A stretch of 44,520 nucleotides of DNA from Pseudomonadota bacterium (GCA_018240585.1 JAFEFM010000112.1:1-44520); one strand, 5' to 3'; positions 34,541 through 44,168 are shown, counted from the stretch's first letter. Notes: generated by a model not told the origin, from the letters alone. Numbers and translations: made by a program.

Positions 34541-36303
34541 TGGCAAGAATGATCCCTCCGGATTGCCCGCCGGATACCCCTACGGGCGAAGCAATCCTCT
34601 TCAACAAGCTGAGGACCGATCCAGGAACAGAGGGATGGATCGTTCTGCACTCGCTGGAGCTCCGGAAGCACCGAACGAAGTCCGAGGGTGAGATCGATAT
34701 GGTGATTCTTGCGCCTGGCTTGGGAGTGCTCTGCTTGGAAGTGAAAGGCTGCGACGTTTCACGCCGTGACGGGCTATGGATCTATCCTTACGGAACCTCG
34801 GCCGAGGGGCCATTCCGTCAGGCATCCAGAGCCATGCATTCGCTGAGGGACTATGTCCAGGCGAGAGACTCATCGCTGGAAAACCTTCTGTTTTTTTCGG
34901 CTGTGGCTTTCACCCGGATCGACTTCGGCGAGGATTCGCCGGAATGGCATTCGTGGCAGATCATCAACAGTCTGACGTTGGCAAGGATGCCGATCTCGCT
35001 GATCGTGAGCCGAATATTCGATCGCGCCCATCAGCACATTTCCTCGAGGCCAGTCTGCCGATCATGGTACGACGCCTGCAGAAGCCGTCCGACTCACGAT
35101 CAGGTGCGGCGAATGGCGGGGCTGCTGCGTGGCAACTTCGAATGTTTCGTACAACCGAGAAGCGACGTTCAGCATATCGAGGAGTCCCTGCTCAGGCTGA
35201 CGCAGGAACAATATGATGCGCTGGACGCCATTCAGGACAACGAGCGTGTAGTCGTCAAGGGCCTGGCGGGTACCGGCAAGACCTTTCTCGTGATGGAGGC
35301 CGCCCGAAGAGCCGTGGCAGAAGGGAAGCGAACGCTGGTTCTCTGCTTCAATCGGCTGCTTGGCGACTGGATGAGGGTTTCGATGAATGCCGCGCTCGGG
35401 GACTCCGGCAGGCTGCTTCGCTGTCAGCATCTACACGGACTGATGCGGGAGGTCGTCGGCGACAGGCTGAAGGTCCGGAATGACCAGCAGTTCTGGTCGA
35501 ATGACCTGCCAGCAGCAGTCATTGAACGGCTGCTCGGCGACAGCTGCACATTGCCCCAGTTCGACGTCCTGTTGGTTGATGAAGCGCAGGATCTCCTGAC
35601 CGATGACTACATGGACGTTCTCGATCTCCTGGTTGCTGGCGGTCTGGCCGGCGGACAGTGGGCGCTTTTCGGGGATTTCGAACGCCAGGCGATCTACCTC
35701 TCTGGCGGTGCCCAAACCGCTTCGGACATGCTGGTCGCGCTCCGCTCGCGGGCTCCAGCCCATGCGAATTTCACGCTGCGCATCAATTGCAGAAATGCCG
35801 GCCCGATTGCCGAAATCCTGACCCTGGCCTGCAGCATCAAGCCCGGCTACAGCCGATTCCTGCACGACATGGATGGTGCCAGTGTCAATCCCCGGTTCTG
35901 GAGCGACGGGCAGGGGCAGCAGCGTCTGCTGGACGATGCCCTGAGCGAGCTTCGCAAGGCTCTTGATCCCGAAGAAATAGCCGTTCTCTCGTTGAGTGCA
36001 GACGAGAAAAGCTGTGCAGCAGAGCTGCCAGCAGGAGGGCGAAACAGGCTTGTGCCCTTTCGTGAGGTCGGTCGCTCTCAAAAAGGCTGCGTGAGGTATG
36101 CCAGTGTGCATGCCTTCAAGGGACTCGAGGCCGCAGGAGTTGTCATCACGGATATCGAGCGCATGGACGAGCACGCCCGAGCGCTTCTGTATGTCGGTAT
36201 GTCGAGGGCCAGGGTACGGCTCGTGCTGCTCATGCACGAGGACTGCCGCGCTGAATATGACCGGATGCTCGAAGCGGGTTTGGCTCTGACCACAGGGATG
36301 TAG
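34540..36303 (+). CDS. NERD nuclease-domain SF1 helicase
   Basis: A 587-residue protein. Residues of about 10-130 form a NERD (nuclease-related) domain with the PD-(D/E)xK pattern: GEAILF (Glu), EGEIDMVILAPG (Asp) and LCLEVKGCDV (Glu-x-Lys). A UvrD-like superfamily 1 helicase follows: motif I KGLAGTGKTFLVME, motif Ia LCFNRLLGDW, motif II LLVDEAQDLL, motif III FGDFERQAIY and motif VI LYVGMSRARVRLVLL. All key residues are present, so a nuclease-coupled translocase is likely. The ATG at 34540 overlaps the previous stop (TGATG), with AAGGA six bases before it. Such a gene is not part of standard DISARM. Confidence 0.88.
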   Translation: MARMIPPDCPPDTPTGEAILFNKLRTDPGTEGWIVLHSLELRKHRTKSEGEIDMVILAPGLGVLCLEVKGCDVSRRDGLWIYPYGTSAEGPFRQASRAMHSLRDYVQARDSSLENLLFFSAVAFTRIDFGEDSPEWHSWQIINSLTLARMPISLIVSRIFDRAHQHISSRPVCRSWYDACRSRPTHDQVRRMAGLLRGNFECFVQPRSDVQHIEESLLRLTQEQYDALDAIQDNERVVVKGLAGTGKTFLVMEAARRAVAEGKRTLVLCFNRLLGDWMRVSMNAALGDSGRLLRCQHLHGLMREVVGDRLKVRNDQQFWSNDLPAAVIERLLGDSCTLPQFDVLLVDEAQDLLTDDYMDVLDLLVAGGLAGGQWALFGDFERQAIYLSGGAQTASDMLVALRSRAPAHANFTLRINCRNAGPIAEILTLACSIKPGYSRFLHDMDGASVNPRFWSDGQGQQRLLDDALSELRKALDPEEIAVLSLSADEKSCAAELPAGGRNRLVPFREVGRSQKGCVRYASVHAFKGLEAAGVVITDIERMDEHARALLYVGMSRARVRLVLLMHEDCRAEYDRMLEAGLALTTGM

Positions 36304-36306
36304 CTC

Positions 36307-39300
36307 ATGCCACTCGAAGAAAATCTGAAGAACAGGAAGTGGTTGCTTGAGCGGATTCGGGCGGAGGTCGTCGGCCCCGATCCTGCCGGTGATCCGGTTG
36401 TTCCGCCTGAAGCCACGCAACTGGCAAAGGTCAGCTGGGATGAGTTTCGCAAACCGCGACGTCAGACTGACGGCGAGGAGGTGCTCTGGCAGGATCCCCC
36501 GACGAAGCGGTACGGTGCCGGGATTCTCTATCCTGCGGGAATGCTCCAGGCCGAAGAGGCGGGTAATCTGGGAAATGGCGACGAATCAGCCAAGGAGCCG
36601 CCGATCCGGGAGCCCGAGGTGGACGAGAAACTGTTGTCCGAGAACGAGAGGCTGGGAGGGCGAAGCGCCAAGGCGGACGATTCCGAGGACTACGACGTTA
36701 CACTGGCCAATGCCTTCCGTCCGTCGGCCATTGGATTGAGCTTCCTTGCGGACCTCGAGCGAGAAAGGGAAGGATTCAGGGTAGAACTGGTCAGCGTCGG
36801 CAGGCTCGGAGCCGAAGACTTTTCGCAGACCCCGACTGCCATCTATCGAAAAGTCGTCCAGAAAGTTGGAGACATCGAAGGCAAGGAATTCGACCGGACC
36901 ATCTGGCTGCGCAAGCGTCTCGTAAATGGTGACGGCTCGCTTCTCTCGGTCACGTTCCGAGGGGATGAGCTGCAAGGCACAGGCGGAGCACCGCTGCGAG
37001 TGCGTCTTCCCGGATACGAGGACATCGAGGTGGTCGTGGTCTCTCGTCCTTGGGGGGACCCGGAATTCCGTCATGCGAGGCGCCTCATGACGGTCTCGCT
37101 TATCAACCGGAAGGAGATGGATGCTGGCAGTGTCGACGGGCTGTGTATCTTTCAGGCGGGACTGAGGATCAGCGGGCTGAGCTCAGTCAACTGGATCGTT
37201 CCTTATCCGGATCATGCTCCGGACGCTCTCATGCATGACGTGCTTTCCGACGAAGCCGTCAACCGCCTGCTGTACCGGGAGCGTCAGACCTATGCTATCG
37301 GTCACGGATGTGCCGCGGACTGGGCAGGGATGCCGCTCGAAGGCACCGGAGCAATATGGAGCGACGTACTGCCCGCATTCGAGACGCCGTCTACCACGGC
37401 GGAACTCGAGGTCGTCCAGCCCGACGGCAGCATCAGGAAGCTCCGGGTAAGCATGCGGAAGCTGGCCGGCCTCGATCCTGAAGACGACGGCTTCCGGGAA
37501 CTGCAGGAACTCGTCGAGGCCTACGCGAAGTGGATAGACGGGCTCGAGTGTGAGAGAACGTCAGTGCCGCGGGTTCCCACGGCTCTCGAACCGACGGCGC
37601 GTGGCCTGATCGAACGCTGCAGACTCTGCCTGGACAGGATCCGGGATGGCCTGCTCCTGCTGCGCGAAGACTCCGAGGTCGCAAGGTTCGCGCAGGAGGC
37701 CTTCCGTCTGGCCAACCATGCAATGCTCATTGCCCAGCTGAGAACCAGCAGCATGGTACGTGTACCCGTGCCGGGGGAGGAGGGCAAACTGTGCTGGACG
37801 CCTCCCATCGCCAGTCCCGACCCGACTGTTGCCGATCCGACCCGCGGATATTGGCGTCCTTTCCAGATTGCCTTTCTCCTCATGTCCCTGCGCGGCATCT
37901 GTGATCCTCGGCATGCCGATCGCGATGTGGTGGATCTGATCTGGTTCCCCACCGGCGGGGGAAAAACGGAGGCCTATCTTGGACTGACCGCGTTTACGAT
38001 CTTCTTCAACCGCCTTTCCGGCCGTGTGCCCGGCGGAGTCGACGTTCTGATGCGCTACACCCTGCGCCTATTGACGGCACAGCAATTCCAGCGAGCTGCT
38101 CTGCTGTTCTGCGCCATGGAACACCTGCGTCGTCGGAATGCCACGCTTGGCGAGAAAGCGTTCCGGCTGGGGCTGTGGGTCGGAAGTGCGACCACTCCGA
38201 ACAAGCGCTCTGAAGCTGTCAGATTGTTGAGCCTTCTCGAGAAGGACCCAACCGCTGAAAACCCGTTTGTCCTGCTGAAGTGTCCTTGGTGCGGGGCGCG
38301 GTTCGGACCTCGTGAGTCAGGCACCGCAAAAAGCACCGGAAAATCACCTTCCGTGACAGGATACTATCGGCATCGGACCGGGACATCCGAAACGGTAGTC
38401 TATCGATGCCCGGACCAAGCGTGCGAATTCGGGAAGGCCCCACCGCTGGGCAAGTCGCGCGATCCGCTACCGGTCGTCGTCATTGACGAGGATCTCATCG
38501 AGGCGCCGCCCAATCTGCTGATCGGCACCGTGGACAAGTTCGCCATGCTGGCCTGGAAACCGGAGTTGAGGCGATTCTTCGGTATCGAGAATGACGGGCA
38601 GCACCGGCATGAGCCTCCCTCGCTCATCATCCAGGACGAATTGCATCTGATCTCCGGTCCCCTCGGGACGATGGTTGGGGCCTACGAAATAATCATCGAC
38701 CGGCTGTGCCGGGAACACGGCGTCGGGATACTCGGCCCGAAGATCGTGGCTTCTACGGCCACGATCAGTCGCGCCAGCGAACAGATTGCCCATCTCTATG
38801 CGCGGGATTCGGTCCTGCTGTTTCCCCCGTCAGGTCTGGAAGCCGGCGATTCGTTCTTTGCCAAGGAGGATCGCCATCCGGACGGCAGCTTCAAGCCGGG
38901 GCGCCTATACATCGGCGTGATGGCCCCGGGGCACGTGTCCCTGCAGACTACTCAAGCTCGCGTTTTCGCCTCCCTGATGCAGAACGCGGCAATCATGGAC
39001 ACGGATGCTGCCGGTCGGGATCCCTGGTGGACATTGCTGTGTTTCTTCAACTCGCTGCGCGAACTGGGCAGCGCCGCTACCCTGTTCGTCGCCGACGCCA
39101 GGGACTATCTGCGAGTGATCATCGACCGTATGGGCATCAGCTATGAAAAGATCCGGAGTCCGTTTGCCACCGAGCTGACCAGCCGGATCAGAAGCGATGA
39201 CATTCCCAAGGAACTGGCTCGACTCGAGCTGCCGTATAGCGCGGAGAGGCTACGGAGTCGCGACTCGTCCGGCAGCGATCGTCCGGTCGACGTGTGCCTC

Positions 39301-39975
39301 GCCTCCAACATCATCGAAGTCGGCGTGGACATTCCTCGCCTGTCACTTATGGCGGTTGTAGGCCAGCCGAAGACCACTTCCCAGTACATTCAGGTGTCGA
39401 GTCGGGTCGGACGGGATCGGGACAAGCCGGGTCTGGTAGCTGTCCTGTACGGTCAGAGCAAGCCTCGCGACCGCAGTCACTATGAGCGCTTCCGCAGCTT
39501 TCACCAGCGACTTTACGCGCAAGTCGAACCTACCAGCGTTACACCGTTCAGCCTGCCGGCAGTCGATCGGGCACTGCATGGGGTCATCGCCGCTGCCGTA
39601 CGCCAGCTCGGGGAACTGGAAAGGGAGGGGATTCATCCCGATCCTTTCCCGCTTGCGGAAGGGACTCAGCTACGAGAGATCGTTAGGGAAATGATCCGCG
39701 ATCGCGTTCGGTTCGTGGCACCCGACGAGGAATCGACGGTCATGGAGCGTCTGGAAAGACGGCTGAACGAATGGCGGGCCTGGAATCCCGCCGAGTACGG
39801 CGGATTCGGAACGCTCCCAGAGCATCCTCCTCTCATGCATCCGGCTGGGGCAACGCCTCCTGCCGACTGGAACGGCCACAGCTGGCCGACACTTTCGTCT
39901 CTCCGCGATGTGGATTCCAGCTGTGAAGCAGAAATCACAACGTGGTTCAATCGCGCTGCGGAGGAACCGGCATGA
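36307..39975 (+). CDS. drmA: DISARM-type helicase DrmA-like
   Basis: A 1222-residue SF2 helicase. Walker A is PTGGGKTEAY with Lys553, the DEXH box is QDELH at 776-780, and motifs V-VI are SNIIEVGVDIPRLSLM and QVSSRVGRDRD (about 1029-1039). Two cysteine pairs between the ATPase motifs (Cys659/662 in CPWC and Cys701/706 in CPDQAC) may bind zinc. In DISARM, DrmA forms a complex with the DUF1998 protein DrmB that binds unmethylated DNA with 5' overhangs. The neighbouring DrmB-like gene overlaps it by four bases. Length and order match DrmA. A DruE-like helicase is less likely, because that family carries DUF1998 in the same chain. Confidence 0.87.
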   Translation: MPLEENLKNRKWLLERIRAEVVGPDPAGDPVVPPEATQLAKVSWDEFRKPRRQTDGEEVLWQDPPTKRYGAGILYPAGMLQAEEAGNLGNGDESAKEPPIREPEVDEKLLSENERLGGRSAKADDSEDYDVTLANAFRPSAIGLSFLADLEREREGFRVELVSVGRLGAEDFSQTPTAIYRKVVQKVGDIEGKEFDRTIWLRKRLVNGDGSLLSVTFRGDELQGTGGAPLRVRLPGYEDIEVVVVSRPWGDPEFRHARRLMTVSLINRKEMDAGSVDGLCIFQAGLRISGLSSVNWIVPYPDHAPDALMHDVLSDEAVNRLLYRERQTYAIGHGCAADWAGMPLEGTGAIWSDVLPAFETPSTTAELEVVQPDGSIRKLRVSMRKLAGLDPEDDGFRELQELVEAYAKWIDGLECERTSVPRVPTALEPTARGLIERCRLCLDRIRDGLLLLREDSEVARFAQEAFRLANHAMLIAQLRTSSMVRVPVPGEEGKLCWTPPIASPDPTVADPTRGYWRPFQIAFLLMSLRGICDPRHADRDVVDLIWFPTGGGKTEAYLGLTAFTIFFNRLSGRVPGGVDVLMRYTLRLLTAQQFQRAALLFCAMEHLRRRNATLGEKAFRLGLWVGSATTPNKRSEAVRLLSLLEKDPTAENPFVLLKCPWCGARFGPRESGTAKSTGKSPSVTGYYRHRTGTSETVVYRCPDQACEFGKAPPLGKSRDPLPVVVIDEDLIEAPPNLLIGTVDKFAMLAWKPELRRFFGIENDGQHRHEPPSLIIQDELHLISGPLGTMVGAYEIIIDRLCREHGVGILGPKIVASTATISRASEQIAHLYARDSVLLFPPSGLEAGDSFFAKEDRHPDGSFKPGRLYIGVMAPGHVSLQTTQARVFASLMQNAAIMDTDAAGRDPWWTLLCFFNSLRELGSAATLFVADARDYLRVIIDRMGISYEKIRSPFATELTSRIRSDDIPKELARLELPYSAERLRSRDSSGSDRPVDVCLASNIIEVGVDIPRLSLMAVVGQPKTTSQYIQVSSRVGRDRDKPGLVAVLYGQSKPRDRSHYERFRSFHQRLYAQVEPTSVTPFSLPAVDRALHGVIAAAVRQLGELEREGIHPDPFPLAEGTQLREIVREMIRDRVRFVAPDEESTVMERLERRLNEWRAWNPAEYGGFGTLPEHPPLMHPAGATPPADWNGHSWPTLSSLRDVDSSCEAEITTWFNRAAEEPA

Positions 39976-42113
39976 ACCGGCCGATTCGCAGGACGCAAGC
40001 CATCGCCCCTTTCGGGCCGGGCGCGATGGTGGATTTTCCGGGTCCCGTTTCCCTCATTCACGCCGGCCTTGATGCTTGGCCTTTCGATGAAGGAAACCCG
40101 GAACACCGGGAGTTCCGTATCGATGACGAGAAGCGGCTTGCGAGGCGGCTCGACGTTGATTTCTTCGTGCAGCCGCCCGATTTCCGGCGGCCGGAGCGCA
40201 ACGGCGGTCAGCAGCACAACCTGAACCTCACACTGCCTTTTTTGCGTTTTCCTCTGTGGCATGTCTGTCCGCGGTGCGGGAGGATGCACAAGGGGCAGTA
40301 TCATCACCGTGATGCCCCGATCTGCGAAGGTCCGATCGCGACAGGGAGCGATGCCGGAAAGAAACACCCTCGACGGAAGACGTTCCAGGTGCGTTTCATT
40401 GCTGCCTGCCGCAGGGGCCACATCCAGGATTTTCCCTGGGTGGACTGGATATTCGAAGGTAAGGCCGCGGGGTGGGAACCGGACGGGGTCGACCGCTGGC
40501 TCCGCATGACAAGTTCCGGCAGCGCGTCGCTGGCCGGTGTGGCCGTACAGGCGGAAGAGCGGGCCGAGGACGGGCGAACCCGGGTGGTCAAAAGGCGTAC
40601 TCTTGCAGGCGCGTTCAATACAGAAACGGATCCGGCTGGTGGCGCAGACGTGAGGACCGCTCTAAGCCGCCTTGGAACGGAATGCGTCGGCATCAACCCG
40701 GTCCTGGCAATCGGCACGGCCGCCCGGCCAGCACCGAACAACTGTGGCCAGCCGCTGTTTGCGCTGCTGAAGAGCGCGGCCAACCTCTATTTCCCGTCGG
40801 TTGTCAGCTCCATCTACATACCCGACATCAAGGACGATTCTCTGCCGCAGGAAGTGCTGGATCTGCTCGACGATCGGGATGTCAGGAATAGGCTGCGAGA
40901 GGGGGCCCTGGACTCCGAGAACGGACTCGTCACGGTCCGATCGGCCGCCAACGCCTTGAAGAGGTATCACCCTGAATCGACGATCAGCGCTGAAACCTTG
41001 GCTCAGGCTGCCAACCAGCATCTGCTGCATGGCATCCTCCTCGGAGATCGAAAGATCAAGGCATTTCTCGATCAGCGAATGAAGACGGCTCCCGACGGCA
41101 TCCTGCCTGTGGGCGCGGTGGAGGCGGCGGCAAAAAACCTGAATTGGAACATCGATCCCCTGCTGCTGGTGGATGCACTCCGAGCAGCCTTTTCCGGAGA
41201 ATCCGGGCAGCGGGATGCAGCCGGTCCAGCCGCGGAAGGTGAGGAGGCGAGCTATCGCCAGCAGGAATACTCGGTCTTCTCACGCGATTTGCAGATAGGA
41301 TATCCTAAGACGGATCTGGACATCCGAGGTGCCGATGTCTCGGAGTACGGGCCACTCGTTTCCAACGCGTTCTGCAGAGTTGCTCTCCTTCACAAGCTGC
41401 GCGAGACCCGGGCATTCGAAGGTTTTTCGCGAATTTATGCCTCGGGTTTAACACGGGGCGAACAGCGCCAGTTGTTCGTGGATTCGCCGAAGCGCTGGCT
41501 GCCGGCCATCGTGGTTCGGGGGGAAGGAATCTTCCTTCAGTTCGCGGAGAGCCGATTGCAGCAGTGGATGGATCGTGTCGGTGTTGACCTTGACGGCCGC
41601 TTGGCATTGATACGAAAGAACCTTGACGCCTTGGCGAGCCGTCGGCATGAAGAGGCGAGGGCCGTTTCTCCCAGATTTGTCCTGCTGCACACCTTTGCCC
41701 ACCTGCTGATCAATCAGCTGGTCCAGGACTGCGGATATGGTTCTGCTTCGCTCAGGGAACGTATCTATTCGGCGGACGGGGAAAGGCCAATGGCCGGCGT
41801 CCTGATCTACACAGCCGCAGGGGACTCGGAAGGTACAATGGGTGGCTTGGTGCGCATGGGCCAGCCGGACCGACTGGAAGCGGTCATCAGAAGGGCTCTG
41901 GAAAAGGCTCGCTGGTGCTCGACCGACCCCGTCTGCATCGAGAGTCGGGGACAGGGGCCGGATAACTGCAATCTGGCCGCCTGCCACTCGTGCGCTCTAT
42001 TGCCCGAAACCTCTTGCGAGGAGCAGAACCGCCTGCTGGATCGCGGCGTGGTCATTGGAACAATCGAGAATCCACACATTGGTTTCTTTGCTTCTGAAGT
42101 AGCTCATACGTGA
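39972..42113 (+). CDS. drmB: DUF1998 protein DrmB-like
   Basis: A 713-residue protein starting MNRPIRRTQAIAPFGPGAMV, the usual beginning of DrmB proteins. Zinc-like cysteines occur at Cys99/Cys102 (CPRCGRMHKG) and Cys146 (ACRRGHIQDF). The DUF1998 domain at about 555-700 has LLHTFAHLLINQLVQDCGYG, GVLIYTAAGDSEGTMGGLVR and a cysteine-rich end beginning at Cys649 (CSTDPVCIESRGQGPDNCN). The ATG overlaps the drmA-like stop as ATGA and has GGAGG seven bases before it. It probably partners the helicase to sense or load on foreign DNA, as in known DISARM. Confidence 0.87.
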   Translation: MNRPIRRTQAIAPFGPGAMVDFPGPVSLIHAGLDAWPFDEGNPEHREFRIDDEKRLARRLDVDFFVQPPDFRRPERNGGQQHNLNLTLPFLRFPLWHVCPRCGRMHKGQYHHRDAPICEGPIATGSDAGKKHPRRKTFQVRFIAACRRGHIQDFPWVDWIFEGKAAGWEPDGVDRWLRMTSSGSASLAGVAVQAEERAEDGRTRVVKRRTLAGAFNTETDPAGGADVRTALSRLGTECVGINPVLAIGTAARPAPNNCGQPLFALLKSAANLYFPSVVSSIYIPDIKDDSLPQEVLDLLDDRDVRNRLREGALDSENGLVTVRSAANALKRYHPESTISAETLAQAANQHLLHGILLGDRKIKAFLDQRMKTAPDGILPVGAVEAAAKNLNWNIDPLLLVDALRAAFSGESGQRDAAGPAAEGEEASYRQQEYSVFSRDLQIGYPKTDLDIRGADVSEYGPLVSNAFCRVALLHKLRETRAFEGFSRIYASGLTRGEQRQLFVDSPKRWLPAIVVRGEGIFLQFAESRLQQWMDRVGVDLDGRLALIRKNLDALASRRHEEARAVSPRFVLLHTFAHLLINQLVQDCGYGSASLRERIYSADGERPMAGVLIYTAAGDSEGTMGGLVRMGQPDRLEAVIRRALEKARWCSTDPVCIESRGQGPDNCNLAACHSCALLPETSCEEQNRLLDRGVVIGTIENPHIGFFASEVAHT

Positions 42114-43684
42114 TACCTGTAATTGATCTTTTTGCCGGACCGGGGGGGCTGGGCGAGGGTTTCGGCTCTCTGCGAGACAGTTCCGGAACGATGGTGTTTG
42201 ATATCCGATCGTCGTTCGAGAAGGAGCGCGTCGCACATCGGACTCTCGAGCTCAGGGCGTTCTATCGCGCCTTCGGTCATCCAGACGAGGTGCCGGACGA
42301 ATACTATTCCTACCTTCGCAACGGAATTGGCCGTGATGAACTGCTCGGGAACGAGCGTTTCAGAAGCCAAGCCGAGCGAGCTCGAAAAGAGGCCCATTGC
42401 TCCGAACTGGGCGTGACGCCTTCAGAACAAATCGATCAGATCATCGCTGATGCACTTAAAGACGATCAGCCTTGGGTTCTGATTGGTGGTCCGCCATGCC
42501 AAGTCTATTCCGTCGTCGGACGTTCACGCTGGAGAGGCAAGGATATCGAGAAGTTCGAAAGTGACCATCGTCACTTCCTTTACCGGGAATATCTTCGAAT
42601 CATCCAAAAATTCCGTCCAGCCGTTTTCGTGATGGAGAACGTGCGGGGAATCCTTTCCTCAACGCATGGCGGCAGTCCTATTTTCAGACGGATTCTGGAG
42701 GATCTCTCTAACCCGTATCCGGGGTTGCGTTACCAGATTCGGTCGTTGAACCACAATCAGGACGAGGTGATCGACGATCCGATGAAGTTCTTGGTTCGGG
42801 CTGAGAACCACGGTCTACCTCAGGCACGGCACCGAGTAATGCTTTTCGGCGTGCGGGAGGATATCTCAGAGCGCCGCCACCAACCGTTGGTTCGCAAGCC
42901 TGCCATTTCGGTCATTCAAGCGATAGCTGACTTGCCTGCAATTCGAAGCGTGATTTCTCGGGGAGGCGATTCGTTTGAAAGTTGGTCGACTGTCTTCCAC
43001 GAACTGATTGAGATCCTCAGACGAACCGCTCCAGAGCAGATCGAATTCGTCGCTGAAATGCTTGAAGCAACCAATGCAAAGGAGAGGATCCCACCTTCAC
43101 CGGGTGGGAAATTTATTCCACATGTTGGCTTAGATCGGGGAAAGATATCTCCGGCTTTGGCGGACTGGGTACATGACGCAAGACTTGGCGGGGTTTGCCA
43201 TCACGACGCGAGAGGGCACATGCGTAGCGACCTGCATCGTTATCTCTATGCTGCATGCTATGCCAAGAAGTACAACACTTCGCCAAAGGTTGACGAGTTG
43301 CCCTTGGGGCTACTACCCGACCACGAGAATGTGTTTTCACCGAAGGTTCCCTTCAGGAACCGATTCCGCGTTCAGTTAGAGAAGGACCCTTCTACCACCA
43401 TCGTTTCGCATATTGCCAAGGACGGCCACTACTACATTCACTACGACCCTGCTCAGTGCCGCAGCCTGACGGTTCGTGAGGCTGCTCGACTGCAGACTTT
43501 TCCCGACAACTATTTTTTTGAGGGCGCGCGAACAGAACAGTATTGGCAGGTTGGAAATGCTGTGCCGCCTCTGCTTGCGCAGCAGGTTGCTGGCTCGGTT
43601 TACAGCTTGCTTCAGAACAAAGATAGCGCTTCAGTGCGAGTAACTCAAGAATTGACCGATCCGGTTCCAGGATTCTGTGCATAG
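42110..43684 (+). CDS. DNA cytosine-5 methyltransferase (DrmMII/Dcm-like)
   Basis: A 524-residue C5-cytosine methyltransferase. It shows motif I IDLFAGPGGLGEGF, motif IV GGPPCQVYSVVGRSR with the catalytic Cys130, motif VI VMENVRGIL, motif VIII LPQARHRVMLFGVR and motifs IX-X REAARLQTFPDNYFF and QVGNAVPPLLA. It starts at a GTG overlapping the drmB-like stop (GTGA). In class 2 DISARM such an enzyme (DrmMII) marks host DNA as self. The recognition site cannot be read from sequence; the adjacent Vsr gene hints at a CCWGG-type target. Confidence 0.93.
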   Translation: MIPVIDLFAGPGGLGEGFGSLRDSSGTMVFDIRSSFEKERVAHRTLELRAFYRAFGHPDEVPDEYYSYLRNGIGRDELLGNERFRSQAERARKEAHCSELGVTPSEQIDQIIADALKDDQPWVLIGGPPCQVYSVVGRSRWRGKDIEKFESDHRHFLYREYLRIIQKFRPAVFVMENVRGILSSTHGGSPIFRRILEDLSNPYPGLRYQIRSLNHNQDEVIDDPMKFLVRAENHGLPQARHRVMLFGVREDISERRHQPLVRKPAISVIQAIADLPAIRSVISRGGDSFESWSTVFHELIEILRRTAPEQIEFVAEMLEATNAKERIPPSPGGKFIPHVGLDRGKISPALADWVHDARLGGVCHHDARGHMRSDLHRYLYAACYAKKYNTSPKVDELPLGLLPDHENVFSPKVPFRNRFRVQLEKDPSTTIVSHIAKDGHYYIHYDPAQCRSLTVREAARLQTFPDNYFFEGARTEQYWQVGNAVPPLLAQQVAGSVYSLLQNKDSASVRVTQELTDPVPGFCA

Positions 43685-43694
43685 CCCCAAAGTG

Positions 43695-44168
43695 ATGGTG
43701 GACATAGTCGGCAACGCAACTCGGTCGAGGATGATGGCTGGAATCAGGGGTAAAAATACTCGCCCTGAGATTGCCGTCCGCCGTTTTCTCCATGGCAAAG
43801 GATTCCGTTTCCGTTTGCATGAGAAATCTCTTCCGGGAAAGCCTGATATTGTTCTTCCTAAATGGAAGGTCGTGATCTTTGTTAATGGATGCTTCTGGCA
43901 CCAACATCCCGGGTGTCGTTTCGCCACTAGACCTGCGACTAACGCGAAGCGTTGGCAGCACAAGTTTGAGCAGAACATCGCTCGCGATCGTCGCAACGTT
44001 TCCGAGATCCTTGCATTGGGGTGGCGAGTCGTTGTGCTGTGGGAGTGCGGTTTGAGATCCGTGCTGGGGGTGGGCGAAAGCCTGACATGGTTAGATGAAT
44101 CGATTCGGTCGACAGACGGTCCGGTCTTAGTCGAGTGGCCGGAGCTTGGTGGTGTCGCTCGTGAATGA
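43695..44168 (+). CDS. vsr: Very short patch repair endonuclease Vsr
   Basis: Vsr nicks DNA at T:G mismatches formed when 5-methylcytosine deaminates in methylase sites. With the ATG at 43695 the protein has 157 residues, and its active-site numbering matches the E. coli enzyme: Asp51 (PGKPDIVLP), Phe67-Trp68 and His69 (GCFWHQH), and the conserved ARDRR. A GTG at 43677, overlapping the methyltransferase, could also start it. At positions 63-64, where E. coli has Thr-His, this protein has Val-Asn. It is the last gene of the operon. Confidence 0.9.
   Translation: MVDIVGNATRSRMMAGIRGKNTRPEIAVRRFLHGKGFRFRLHEKSLPGKPDIVLPKWKVVIFVNGCFWHQHPGCRFATRPATNAKRWQHKFEQNIARDRRNVSEILALGWRVVVLWECGLRSVLGVGESLTWLDESIRSTDGPVLVEWPELGGVARE

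Noticed and set aside
36307-42113. Druantia-type DruE system
   Set aside because: DruE carries helicase and DUF1998 in one long chain, whereas here they are two genes in DISARM order with a C5-methyltransferase.
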